Assembly (NCBI GenBank): GCA_964390805.1
Contig: CAYMKL010000070.1
Span: 1 to 36,602, forward strand
Length of the DNA stretch: 36,602 bases
Source: CAYMKL01 sp964390805
GTDB taxonomy: Bacteria > Chloroflexota > Anaerolineae > VGOG01
Direction of reading: 5' to 3'
Shown: piece by piece, positions 7,060 to 14,775 of the stretch
Layout of the letters: each line of letters begins with the position of its first letter
How positions within the stretch are numbered: the stretch's first letter is position 1
The notes under the pieces: model-generated
What the model was told of the DNA's origin: nothing
What the model saw: the letters and a program-made list of their open reading frames with translations, nothing else
Database searches by the model: none
Program-made: the position numbers and the translations under genes

Positions 7060-10000
7060 TTAGGCACGCCCAGCCATCAACTCCTCCAGCTTGGTCAAGA
7101 TGCTATGCGCCAGTTCCCGATCGTAGGCTCGTCCATTCGCCTGGGCCAGCTTCAGCGCCCGGCAGGCGTGCGCCAGAGCCCCATCCGGGTCACCAGCCAG
7201 GCGGCGCGCCTTGGCCAGCCCTGATTGGAGCCAGCTCTGCTCTCCGCGCGAGTCAACGCTTTCAGCCAGGGCCAAGGCCGCGTGCAGGTGCTCCAGCGCC
7301 TCGGCCGGCTGCTTCAGCCCCACGTACAGCCAACCCAGACGGCCCAGGCAGAGAATCTCCTGAGTCCGGTCCGCGATCTGGCGGGCGATGGCCAGGCTCT
7401 CCAAGAGGCACTCCCGAGCCAGATCCGCGTCACCCAGTGCGGCTGCCGCTGCTCCCATGTCGCCCAGCGGCAACCGCCGCTCGAGCGCTAGCCCAGCTTC
7501 CTCACACCGTTCCAATGCCTGCCGAGACAGGTGCATAGCCTTCTCGTACTCGCCCAGGTGCCAATGGAGCGTAGATAGGTTCCCTAAAGTGTGGATCTCA
7601 TACACGGTTTCGTCCAGCTCCACAAACAGATCCAGGGCCCGCTCCAGAGCCGCTTGCGCCTTTTCATAGTCTCCCATCTCGCGCGCAGCCATGCCGATTT
7701 CACGCCAGCACATCGCCTCGAACGGGCAGCCATCGACCACCTGGCTCAGGCGAAGGCCCTCCTCCCGGCACACCGCCATCCACGAGCAGTTCTCGACCGC
7801 CTCGCACAGGCGAAGGCCCTCCTCGGCTGCCTCTCGGGCCTCGGCGTAGCGGCAGAACCAGCGGTGGATATATGCCTCACGCCAGCGCAGGTGGGCCAAT
7901 GTGCACTGGCCACCTAATAGCTCAACCAGCCGGGCCACCTCATGTAAGTCCCGGGCGCAGGCTTCCATGTCGCCCAGTAAGCGCAGCGTCCAGCCGCGCT
8001 CGTAGAGGGCCTGGATCTGCAGGCGGTGGTTGGTGGCGATGGCCTCCGGCTCCCGCAGGTGCGCTGTCTCCTGTTCCAGCAGGGCCAGGGTCCGATCAAA
8101 ACAGGCGCGGGCCTCATCGTGGGCAAAGACGGCCCTGGCAGCCAGGCCGGCCTGCAAGGCGTACCGCGCCGCCTTGCCCGGTTTCGCTGCTCGCTCGAAG
8201 TGCTGGGCCAGGACAGCCGCGTCGTTGGGCCGAAGCCTTTCCAAGGCCTCCCCGGTGCGTCGATGCAGTAGACGGCGGCGCCCGTAGCTGAGATCACGAT
8301 ACACCACCGCTCGGATGAGGTCGTCATTGAACCGGTAACTGCCTTCGTGTTCAGAAACCACCTGTCGAGCCAGCAGCTCATCCAGACCATCAACCACCTC
8401 ACTCTCGCGGCGGCCGCTGGTAGCCTGAACCAGGTCAAAGTCGAACTGGTGGCCGATCACCGCCCCTGCCTCCAGCACCTGCCAGGTTTTGGGGCTCAAG
8501 CGCTCCAACCGGCCACGGATGGCCTGGCCGACGGTATCGGGCAGCGGGAGCTCGTGATAGTCCGCGGTTGTCTCATCCAGGCTCGTGCTCCAGCCAGTCT
8601 CATCTTGCCACAGGATGCCAGCCTCGAACATGGCCCGGAGGGTCTCCAGCAAAAAGAAGGGATTTCCATCGGTTTCCCGGTGCAGGCGACGGCTCAGCCG
8701 TTCGGCGCCGCTAATCTTGCCCAAAAGGTGCCGGACCAGGTGCACAACCTTGGCCTGTGGCAAGCCCTCCAACCTCACTTCCTGCATGACGCCCAATCGA
8801 GCCAGCTCCGCTCGTAGGCCCGCCACCGGTGCGGCCTCCTCAGCACGACACGCACCCAACACCAGGACTGGCGCATGCTTAAGGCGACGAGCCAGATATC
8901 CCAGCCAGGACAGGGTGGCCTCGTCGGCCCAGTGAAGATCATCCAAACACAGGATCAGGGGGTGGCGCTGCGATGCCAGACTGAGGAGGCAGTGGGCCAA
9001 TGCCCGAAATAAGTGCTCCTGTGCCTGCGCTGGCTCCACAGCGGAGGGAGCTGGCAGGTCGGGAAGCAGCGTTCGCAACTCGGGCAGAAGACGCGCCACG
9101 TCTGCCAGGTATAGCGGCTCGACGCCGAGCGCCGCCCAATCTATGGCCGGCAGATGGGGCCGCAAAGCTTCGACAAGAGGCCAGTAGGGCAGGCCCTGTT
9201 CCGTCTCGTGACCACTGCCGACTACCAGCCTGGCTCGGCCCTCCAACCCGGTGGCGAAGTCCTGCATCAGGCGCGACTTGCCGATACCGGCCTCCCCCGA
9301 GATCAGGACCACCCCTCCGTAGCCAGACCGGGCTCGGGCGTACGCCCGCTGCAACCGGCGCAAGGCGTCGTCGCGTCCGACCAACGGCACGTCCAGGCTG
9401 GGTAGCGTCGCCCATGTAGGCCGAGGTACCGAGGGCCGCACCAGCCGCCTGCCTTCCAAGACGGCCTGGTAGGCGGCCCGGGTCTCTGGCAGCGGGCTGA
9501 CGCCGAGCTCCCGCTCCAGGACGACGGCGCAGCGCTCGTACTGGCGCAGGGCCGCGCTCCGGTCGCCGCTGGCGGCGTGGAGCTTGAGGAGCCGGCGGTG
9601 CACCTCCTCAGCCAGCTCATTGGTCTCCAGGTAGCGCTGGGCGCAGACGATGGCGGCGTCGTATGCGCCTCTGGCCGTCTCTGCCTCGATCAGGGCCTCC
9701 AGCGCTTCCAGGTACATGCGCTCCCAGGTGTACCGCTCTTGCGAGGCCCAAACCTCAAACTCAGGGCTGCCAGGCAGGGAGAAGCCGGCCAGGAACGATC
9801 CATGGCAGAGGTCCACAGCCTGCTGGAGGGCTTCGGACTGACGATAGGGGTGCTGGATGGCGCACAGCCTCTCGGAAGCTGCCACGTCGGACCAGGCCCG
9901 TTTGGGGTCCAGCCCGATCTGTTCACCCGAGGTCAACAGGACATCAGGGTCAGGCAGAGAACGGCGCAAGTGGGTCAGCAGGCGGCTGAGGTTGCGGCGG

Positions 10001-10317
10001 GCGTTGGATTCTGGGATGTCGGGCCAGAAGAGAAAGCAGAGGTGCTCGCGGGGGACGGGTTGGAGCTGGGTGGCGAGGCGGTAGAGCAGGGCGCGGGCCT
10101 GGCGGCGGGGGATGGGGAGAGAGCGGCCAGCCCATTCCACGCGGGGCGGGCCCAGCAGGTAGACCCGCAGGCTTGCCCTGGGCTTGTCCTGAGCGAAGCC
10201 TGTCACTTCGACAGGGCTCAGTGCAGGCCTGAGCCCTGTCGAAGGGTCGAAGGGCATAGCCGAGGAGTCCGCTGCTGTGGACCCAGCGAGGTGTTTGGTT
10301 TCCGGTCGGCTGGACAT
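7060..10317 (-). CDS. SARP/BTAD-family transcriptional regulator with AAA ATPase and TPR domains
   Basis: About 1085 residues. I chose the ATG at 10317 because GGAGAG sits seven bases before it; the ATG six codons upstream has no such site. Domains (numbered from that upstream ATG): a winged helix from about 57 (RVYLLGPPRVEWAGRSL), a bacterial transcriptional activator domain to about 300 (ending LERELGVSPLPETRAAY), a signal-transduction ATPase with Walker A GEAGIGKSRLM at about 350 and Walker B LILCLDDLHWADEA at about 462, then TPR-like helices to the end. This is the layout of MalT/AfsR-like activators in which ATP binding gates DNA binding. Residues about 28-53 are encoded by a palindromic repeat (10181-10255). 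A 60-bp duplication at about 7747-7866 repeats EEGLRL in the TPR region. It lies 79 bp downstream of the SIR2 gene and may regulate that cluster or the secreted genes beyond it; the target is unknown. Confidence 0.88.
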   Translation of the reverse strand: MSSRPETKHLAGSTAADSSAMPFDPSTGLRPALSPVEVTGFAQDKPRASLRVYLLGPPRVEWAGRSLPIPRRQARALLYRLATQLQPVPREHLCFLFWPDIPESNARRNLSRLLTHLRRSLPDPDVLLTSGEQIGLDPKRAWSDVAASERLCAIQHPYRQSEALQQAVDLCHGSFLAGFSLPGSPEFEVWASQERYTWERMYLEALEALIEAETARGAYDAAIVCAQRYLETNELAEEVHRRLLKLHAASGDRSAALRQYERCAVVLERELGVSPLPETRAAYQAVLEGRRLVRPSVPRPTWATLPSLDVPLVGRDDALRRLQRAYARARSGYGGVVLISGEAGIGKSRLMQDFATGLEGRARLVVGSGHETEQGLPYWPLVEALRPHLPAIDWAALGVEPLYLADVARLLPELRTLLPDLPAPSAVEPAQAQEHLFRALAHCLLSLASQRHPLILCLDDLHWADEATLSWLGYLARRLKHAPVLVLGACRAEEAAPVAGLRAELARLGVMQEVRLEGLPQAKVVHLVRHLLGKISGAERLSRRLHRETDGNPFFLLETLRAMFEAGILWQDETGWSTSLDETTADYHELPLPDTVGQAIRGRLERLSPKTWQVLEAGAVIGHQFDFDLVQATSGRRESEVVDGLDELLARQVVSEHEGSYRFNDDLIRAVVYRDLSYGRRRLLHRRTGEALERLRPNDAAVLAQHFERAAKPGKAARYALQAGLAARAVFAHDEARACFDRTLALLEQETAHLREPEAIATNHRLQIQALYERGWTLRLLGDMEACARDLHEVARLVELLGGQCTLAHLRWREAYIHRWFCRYAEAREAAEEGLRLCEAVENCSWMAVCREEGLRLSQVVDGCPFEAMCWREIGMAAREMGDYEKAQAALERALDLFVELDETVYEIHTLGNLSTLHWHLGEYEKAMHLSRQALERCEEAGLALERRLPLGDMGAAAAALGDADLARECLLESLAIARQIADRTQEILCLGRLGWLYVGLKQPAEALEHLHAALALAESVDSRGEQSWLQSGLAKARRLAGDPDGALAHACRALKLAQANGRAYDRELAHSILTKLEELMAGRA
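10181..10255. repeat. Compound family-A palindromic element inside the SARP N-terminus
   Basis: It contains a perfect hairpin at 10206-10244 (16-bp arms beginning CTTCGACAGGGCTCAG, 7-base loop) next to another copy of the CTTGTCCTGAGCGAAG type. It is read in frame as part of a low-complexity N-terminal tail just before the winged helix. Confidence 0.85.
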
Positions 10318-10396
10318 GGCACACTCTCCGCCCATTCCAAAGGTATCGTCGTAGTGTCCCAGTCCACTGCATAGTGATCTGTGTTGTTAGTGAACT

Positions 10397-11155
10397 TTAG
10401 GTCAACCGCTGTTCGATTGCTGCTAAGAACTCCGTCGCGTCGGCATCAATCACCTGGACGTTCTTCTGCTCCCAGTACTTGACGTCTAGCTCGCGGGGGC
10501 GAAGCTGCACGGCGTAGGCCCGACGCACATGGCGGCCGAGATGGCGCACCACTTCGAGGTAGAGTCGCTTGAAGTCCTCGTCGGCCAGGCCAAACCCCAT
10601 GAAGAGGATGGTCCTGGTGGCGAAGTAGGCGCCGACCACCTTGGCGATCTCCGGCAGGCGATAGAAGACGTCGTAGTAGTCATCGCCGGTGATGACGATG
10701 GTGTCCTTCTGCTCGATGGAGCCGTGCAGCTTGATGAGGAGCACCTTCTCCTCGTCGGCGAAGGCGATGTCGGGATCCCGCACCACCTTGACGAACGGCT
10801 TACTAGCCTGGCGTAGGGCCTCCTCCAACAGGTTGTCCCAGTTGGTGGTGATGACCTTGTTGAAGGGCAAGGCAGCGATGAGCTGGTGGGTGCGCAGAGG
10901 CGAGTACTTCGGATCGTCAATGCGGTTGATCACGTACTGGATGAGGCTCTGGTAGCCCAGTTTCAACTCATAAGCCTGAGCTACCATAGACAGCCCCATC
11001 CCGCTTACGTCTCCCAGTCCCGCCCGCTTGGCCAGATCCTGGGTCAACTGCCAGCCGCTGGGCAGCCCTCCCGGGCCCATGGATATGCCTGCCCCGCAGA
11101 AGAGGACGATGTTGCCCTTTTGGACTTGTTCGATCAGTTCGGTTGGAATCTGCAT
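10397..11155 (-). CDS. SIR2-like (SIR2_2) protein with intact NAD-site motifs
   Basis: 252 residues, essentially one SIR2-family Rossmann domain. The key motifs are intact: CGAGIS at 20-25, TTNWD with the catalytic-type Asn at 105, KLHGS with His 144, and GFGLAD as the late nucleotide-binding loop. Stand-alone or fused SIR2_2 domains in bacterial defence systems typically break down NAD+ rather than deacetylate proteins; this one has no zinc ribbon of a classical sirtuin, so an NADase role is the better guess. It follows the third lipoprotein gene by 15 bp with a GGGGGG-rich ribosome site, so it is probably the last gene of the STAND/lipoprotein operon. Its sequence is clearly related to the first 260 residues of the STAND protein. 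Confidence 0.85.
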   Translation of the reverse strand: MQIPTELIEQVQKGNIVLFCGAGISMGPGGLPSGWQLTQDLAKRAGLGDVSGMGLSMVAQAYELKLGYQSLIQYVINRIDDPKYSPLRTHQLIAALPFNKVITTNWDNLLEEALRQASKPFVKVVRDPDIAFADEEKVLLIKLHGSIEQKDTIVITGDDYYDVFYRLPEIAKVVGAYFATRTILFMGFGLADEDFKRLYLEVVRHLGRHVRRAYAVQLRPRELDVKYWEQKNVQVIDADATEFLAAIEQRLT

Positions 11156-11170
11156 CGTAAACCCCCCCTG

Positions 11171-13057
11171 TTATTCCTGCCGCTCAATGAGCAAACCGCT
11201 CTTGCCAGCAGCAATCCTGGCGGAGAACTCAGAACGAGCGTTGTCTTGGTCAACCAGAAGTTTTTCGGGGCGAATCCCCACCGTAGAAAGATAAACGGCC
11301 ACCGAGTCAGCCAGTTTGCCAGCCAATTCATCTTCCGTTACAAAAAGCAGCACTGCGTCGAAGCCGCTGGGATAGCCGGCTCCAGCCAGAAGCTCCTTGG
11401 CCGAATCCTGGCGGTATGTCATTTCCGTGGGACCAGGCAGGGTCTCCCCTGAGAGAAAACCCACTAACACCACTTCCCCGATTTCCTCTGGGAGTCCCTT
11501 CCAGTTTATGCCGAATCCCAGAGCATTTTGCACCGATTCCTTGGTGAAAGCTCCGCCACCGATAGAAAGGGTAAACTTCGGTTTTACGGTTATCGTCTCG
11601 CTTTCCTTGGCAGAGAGACCGGCTGTATCGAAGGCCTCAGCGTGGATGGGAAACTGGCCGTCCCCGCCCGTCCACTTCAGATAGGGCCAGCTTTTCTCAC
11701 AGCGTGTTACCCCGTTACAACTAGCCTCCCTCCATTCGTCAAAGTACTCACTTCCTGTACCCTCGCTCCGCCACCGAATGGATTGTACACCAGAATAGTC
11801 ACTAGCGATGACTCTCACCTCGAACGTGTCCCCTTGATTGATGGTTGAAGGCCTAACATGCATTCCCTCCACCACCGGCGGGGATTCGACGGTGATTGTT
11901 ATCACGTTAGTCCACCCAGCGGGTGGTACATCAACCCACTCGGAGCCATCCTGCTTGTGGTAGTATGGCCTGAACACGTGCTGACCGGGGACATCGAGTT
12001 TCCTATTATGTTGATAGAGTTTCGGCTCTCCAGGATCTAGTGAGAAGTCGCCCATCATGTAGAAGTCCCTTATGAGATTGTCATGGGCTCTGCCCATGAC
12101 GCCGAACTTCCTGGGATTGAATGTTTGACCGCCAAAGTTTTTCACTTCAAAAGTCGCAGTGATGATCTCCCCAACAAGCAGTTTGTCATAGACGATTCTG
12201 AAGTCAGAGATCAAACGCACATCCGGTGGCAGAGTTGGCGGTATTGTCGGAGTGGATGTGGGGGTGGGTGTCAGCGTTGGAGTCGACGTGGATGTCGGAG
12301 TGGGCGTCAGTGTTGGAGTCGGTGTAGTCGTGATTGTAGACGTTGGTGTGGGTGTCAAGGTTGGGAGAACTGTCTGGACAGACTCTACCTTTGCGCTCTC
12401 TCGTCGTGTATTCACCCAGTCCTCTATGGGCCATAGGCCAGCAGTATCCGGAGCGCTCGGTGGCTCGTAAGGCTTCACCGAAGTCGCCTGACCAGATCGG
12501 AGAACCACCTTCTTATCTTGGGCCTCCACCTTTGCCCCACCATACAACACTACTACCCGTGTAACCCCATTGTCCTCCACATAGACTTGACACGGTCTGG
12601 ACTCAACATGAATCGTCGCCGAGTCGGTCTTGATAATCACATCCAACTGTTGCCCCACCTGGCGCTGCAATTGCTGGAGCGCTGCCCCTGAGAGGAGATG
12701 AAGCTTCACAGTGGGAGGGGCATCAGGATCGGGCACTGCCTTTACCTGCAATATTGTACTGGGGAGAATTTCTACCCGCAAGGAGTCGGAGACGGTCAGG
12801 ATGGCTAGACCATTGTCACCGGTAGTAATCTCATCGCCAGCATCCACTGGCTTATGCTGGTCAACAAGCATCGCTACGATAGGCTCGTCCGTCTTCTGCA
12901 ACTGTACCTGGCTACGCTCGACCCGAAGCCTGGCCACAAGATCAGGCATGGGAGTCGGTATGACTCTATATACCACTCTAGGGATGTCGCTACAGGCCAC
13001 CGCAGCCAAAGCCAACGACACTAGACAAATAACTTGCACTAAACGTTTGACACTCAT
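11171..13057 (-). CDS. Lipoprotein 3: FecR-like, Ig-like domains and a solute-binding-like C-terminal module
   Basis: 628 residues. The signal peptide ends in a lipobox (LAAVAC, Cys 22), so it should be anchored on the outer face of the membrane. A FecR-like region spans about 70-205 (GDEITTGDNGLAILTVSD, LRSGQATSVKPYE), a Thr-Pro/Ser linker about 222-275, a CARDB-like domain about 278-395, and a second Ig-like domain about 396-495 with a conserved Cys pair (SCNGVTRCEKSW). The last 130 residues resemble the C-terminal part of family-5 solute-binding proteins (SVQNALGFGINW, SAKELLAGAGYPSGFDA). Its ribosome site is AGGAGGTGA. It is the last of three paralogues and may partly have its own promoter, since 331 bp separate it from lipoprotein 2. 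Confidence 0.85.
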   Translation of the reverse strand: MSVKRLVQVICLVSLALAAVACSDIPRVVYRVIPTPMPDLVARLRVERSQVQLQKTDEPIVAMLVDQHKPVDAGDEITTGDNGLAILTVSDSLRVEILPSTILQVKAVPDPDAPPTVKLHLLSGAALQQLQRQVGQQLDVIIKTDSATIHVESRPCQVYVEDNGVTRVVVLYGGAKVEAQDKKVVLRSGQATSVKPYEPPSAPDTAGLWPIEDWVNTRRESAKVESVQTVLPTLTPTPTSTITTTPTPTLTPTPTSTSTPTLTPTPTSTPTIPPTLPPDVRLISDFRIVYDKLLVGEIITATFEVKNFGGQTFNPRKFGVMGRAHDNLIRDFYMMGDFSLDPGEPKLYQHNRKLDVPGQHVFRPYYHKQDGSEWVDVPPAGWTNVITITVESPPVVEGMHVRPSTINQGDTFEVRVIASDYSGVQSIRWRSEGTGSEYFDEWREASCNGVTRCEKSWPYLKWTGGDGQFPIHAEAFDTAGLSAKESETITVKPKFTLSIGGGAFTKESVQNALGFGINWKGLPEEIGEVVLVGFLSGETLPGPTEMTYRQDSAKELLAGAGYPSGFDAVLLFVTEDELAGKLADSVAVYLSTVGIRPEKLLVDQDNARSEFSARIAAGKSGLLIERQE

Positions 13058-13388
13058 GATTCACCTCCTGCAGTTTTATGGAGTCTAATAGCGCTAATGA
13101 ACTCATTTGCCTTGAACTCGACTACAAATGCTTTACTGCGATAATCGTATTCTAGTTGGACAATGTTAACTCTGGTTCGTAGTAAGGCACGCAGCGAAGC
13201 GGAGTGCCGTTGGAGTGGTAGATTGCTAGTGAGGCAAACGCCACTCCGCTGGCTACGTGGCTTACTACCAACCTTCCGTCGAAGTTAACATTGTCGAGCT
13301 AGTCACCCTTCAACAGATTGCCACTTGCAAGCTAGGGCGGAGCTCGGCATCGGAATCGTATCTTTGTGGGCAACATTAGTCCTCTTCA
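13058..13388. other. 331-bp spacer between lipoproteins 2 and 3
   Basis: No gene is seen. The middle is filled by a palindromic MITE-like element (13159-13295). The ribosome site of lipoprotein 3 lies at the left edge. I see no convincing promoter. Confidence 0.6.
13159..13295. mobile_element. MITE-like palindromic element (non-autonomous)
   Basis: 137 bp bounded by perfect 12-bp terminal inverted repeats, GACAATGTTAAC and GTTAACATTGTC. The arms continue as an imperfect inverted repeat (AGTAAGGCACG...GCGGAGTG against CACTCCGC...ACGTGGCTTACT). It has no coding capacity. It could be a mobilised palindrome or a structured RNA/terminator in the operon; no obvious target duplication is seen. Confidence 0.65.
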
Positions 13389-14705
13389 TCATCGCCGCTC
13401 GATGAGTAAGCTGCTTTCACCACCGGCAATCATGGCAGCCAACTTGGTGCGAGCATCGGTTGGGGCAACCCAAAGGTACTCTGGGCGGATTCCCAGGACA
13501 GAAAGATAGCTGGCCACCAAGTCAGCCAATCTAGCGGCTGACTGGTCGTCCGGGTCAAACAGTAGCGCTGCGTCAAACCCAGCAGAGTAGCCAGCTCCAG
13601 CCAGGAGCTCCTTGGCCGAATCCGGCCGGTAGGGCGTCCCCGTGGGACCAGGCAAGGTCTCCTCCGAGAGGAAATCCACCAAAACCACTTCACCGATTTC
13701 CTTTCGGAGCGCAACCCAATCTATGCCGAATCCCAGAGCGTTTTGTACTGACTCGTTGGTGAAGGCTCCACCACCAACCGAAAGGGAGAACCTCGCTGCT
13801 GTAGTTATCTTCGTGCTCACCACACTAGATGACTGCCCAGCCGTATCGCGGGCCTCAGCGTAGATGGAGAACTCGCCATCCTTGCCTGTCCATTTCAGGG
13901 CGGGCCAGCTATGCTCACACCGTGTTCCTCCGCCACAGGGGGCCTCTTGTCCCTTGTCAAGATAATAGTCCCCTGTGTCCTTACTCCACCACCGAACGGA
14001 TTGCACACCGAAATCGTCGCTGGCAATCACTCTTATCACAAACGCATCGCCTTGAAGGATAGCTGACGGCTGTAGGTATATCCCCTCCACCACTGGCGGA
14101 GAATCAACGGTGATTTCTACGTGACTAAGTCGGTCATCGGGCCAGGTTACATCATACCAATTGGCACCATCCGGGCTGCAATGCGGTGTGAACCAGTACT
14201 TGCCGGGTGTGGAGAAGCTTCTATTTTGTAAATAGGCATGCCCGTCTCCGGGATTTAGCGAGAAGTCAGGTACCATGAAGAAGTCTTGTATGGAATCGTC
14301 AGGACCTCGGCCCTTGACGCCGAACCTCCAGGCAGTAAAGGTTTGCTCTCCGAAATTGCGCACCTTAAACGTCGCGGTGATCGTCTCCCCAACAAGTGGT
14401 TTGGGATTGGAAATTTGCAAATCAGAGATCAAACGTACATCCGCTGGTTTGGGAGTTGGCGTTACTGTCGGAGTGGATGTCGGAGTGTGTGTCACTGTAG
14501 GCGTGCTGGTAGGAATTGATGTGATTGTAGGTGTGCTTGTAGGCGGCGGTGTGGCTGTGAGCGCGCTTGTAGGGGATAGTGTGGCTATAGGTTTGTCGGC
14601 GGGCATCGGTGTAGGTGCAGGAGTGGGCGTAAGGGCGCTACAGGCCACCGCAGCCAAACCCAATGATACCAAGCAAATGATTCGCACTATGCGTTTGATA
14701 GTCAT
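13389..14705 (-). CDS. Lipoprotein 2: short paralogue without the FecR-like region
   Basis: 438 residues with lipobox LAAVAC (Cys 22). A Thr-Pro linker runs to about 88, then a CARDB-like domain about 89-205 (ADVRLISDLQI, VGETITATFKVRNFG), a second Ig-like domain about 206-305 (CGGGTRCEHSW), and a solute-binding-like module about 306-438 (SAKELLAGAGYSAGFDA, ending SSLLIERR). It lacks the FecR-like block found in its two neighbours, probably by deletion between Thr-Pro tracts. The ribosome site is GGAGGT; the gap to lipoprotein 1 is 70 bp. It is likely made in series with the other two; the role is unknown. Confidence 0.85.
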   Translation of the reverse strand: MTIKRIVRIICLVSLGLAAVACSALTPTPAPTPMPADKPIATLSPTSALTATPPPTSTPTITSIPTSTPTVTHTPTSTPTVTPTPKPADVRLISDLQISNPKPLVGETITATFKVRNFGEQTFTAWRFGVKGRGPDDSIQDFFMVPDFSLNPGDGHAYLQNRSFSTPGKYWFTPHCSPDGANWYDVTWPDDRLSHVEITVDSPPVVEGIYLQPSAILQGDAFVIRVIASDDFGVQSVRWWSKDTGDYYLDKGQEAPCGGGTRCEHSWPALKWTGKDGEFSIYAEARDTAGQSSSVVSTKITTAARFSLSVGGGAFTNESVQNALGFGIDWVALRKEIGEVVLVDFLSEETLPGPTGTPYRPDSAKELLAGAGYSAGFDAALLFDPDDQSAARLADLVASYLSVLGIRPEYLWVAPTDARTKLAAMIAGGESSLLIERR

Positions 14706-14775
14706 GATCTACCTCCTCTCGTTTTCACGCGACTACCGAAATTGGAATCGCGCAGACAGCGACGGTCCTTGATTA

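Noticed and set aside
12230..12360. GT-rich tandem tracts that look like simple repeats on the plus strand
   Set aside because: They encode the Thr-Pro/Ser linker of lipoprotein 3 and need no separate explanation.
13144..13376. Direct repeats flanking the MITE-like element (AATCGTAT... at about 13144 and 13348)
   Set aside because: The similarity is weak and needs gaps, so I do not call it a target duplication.
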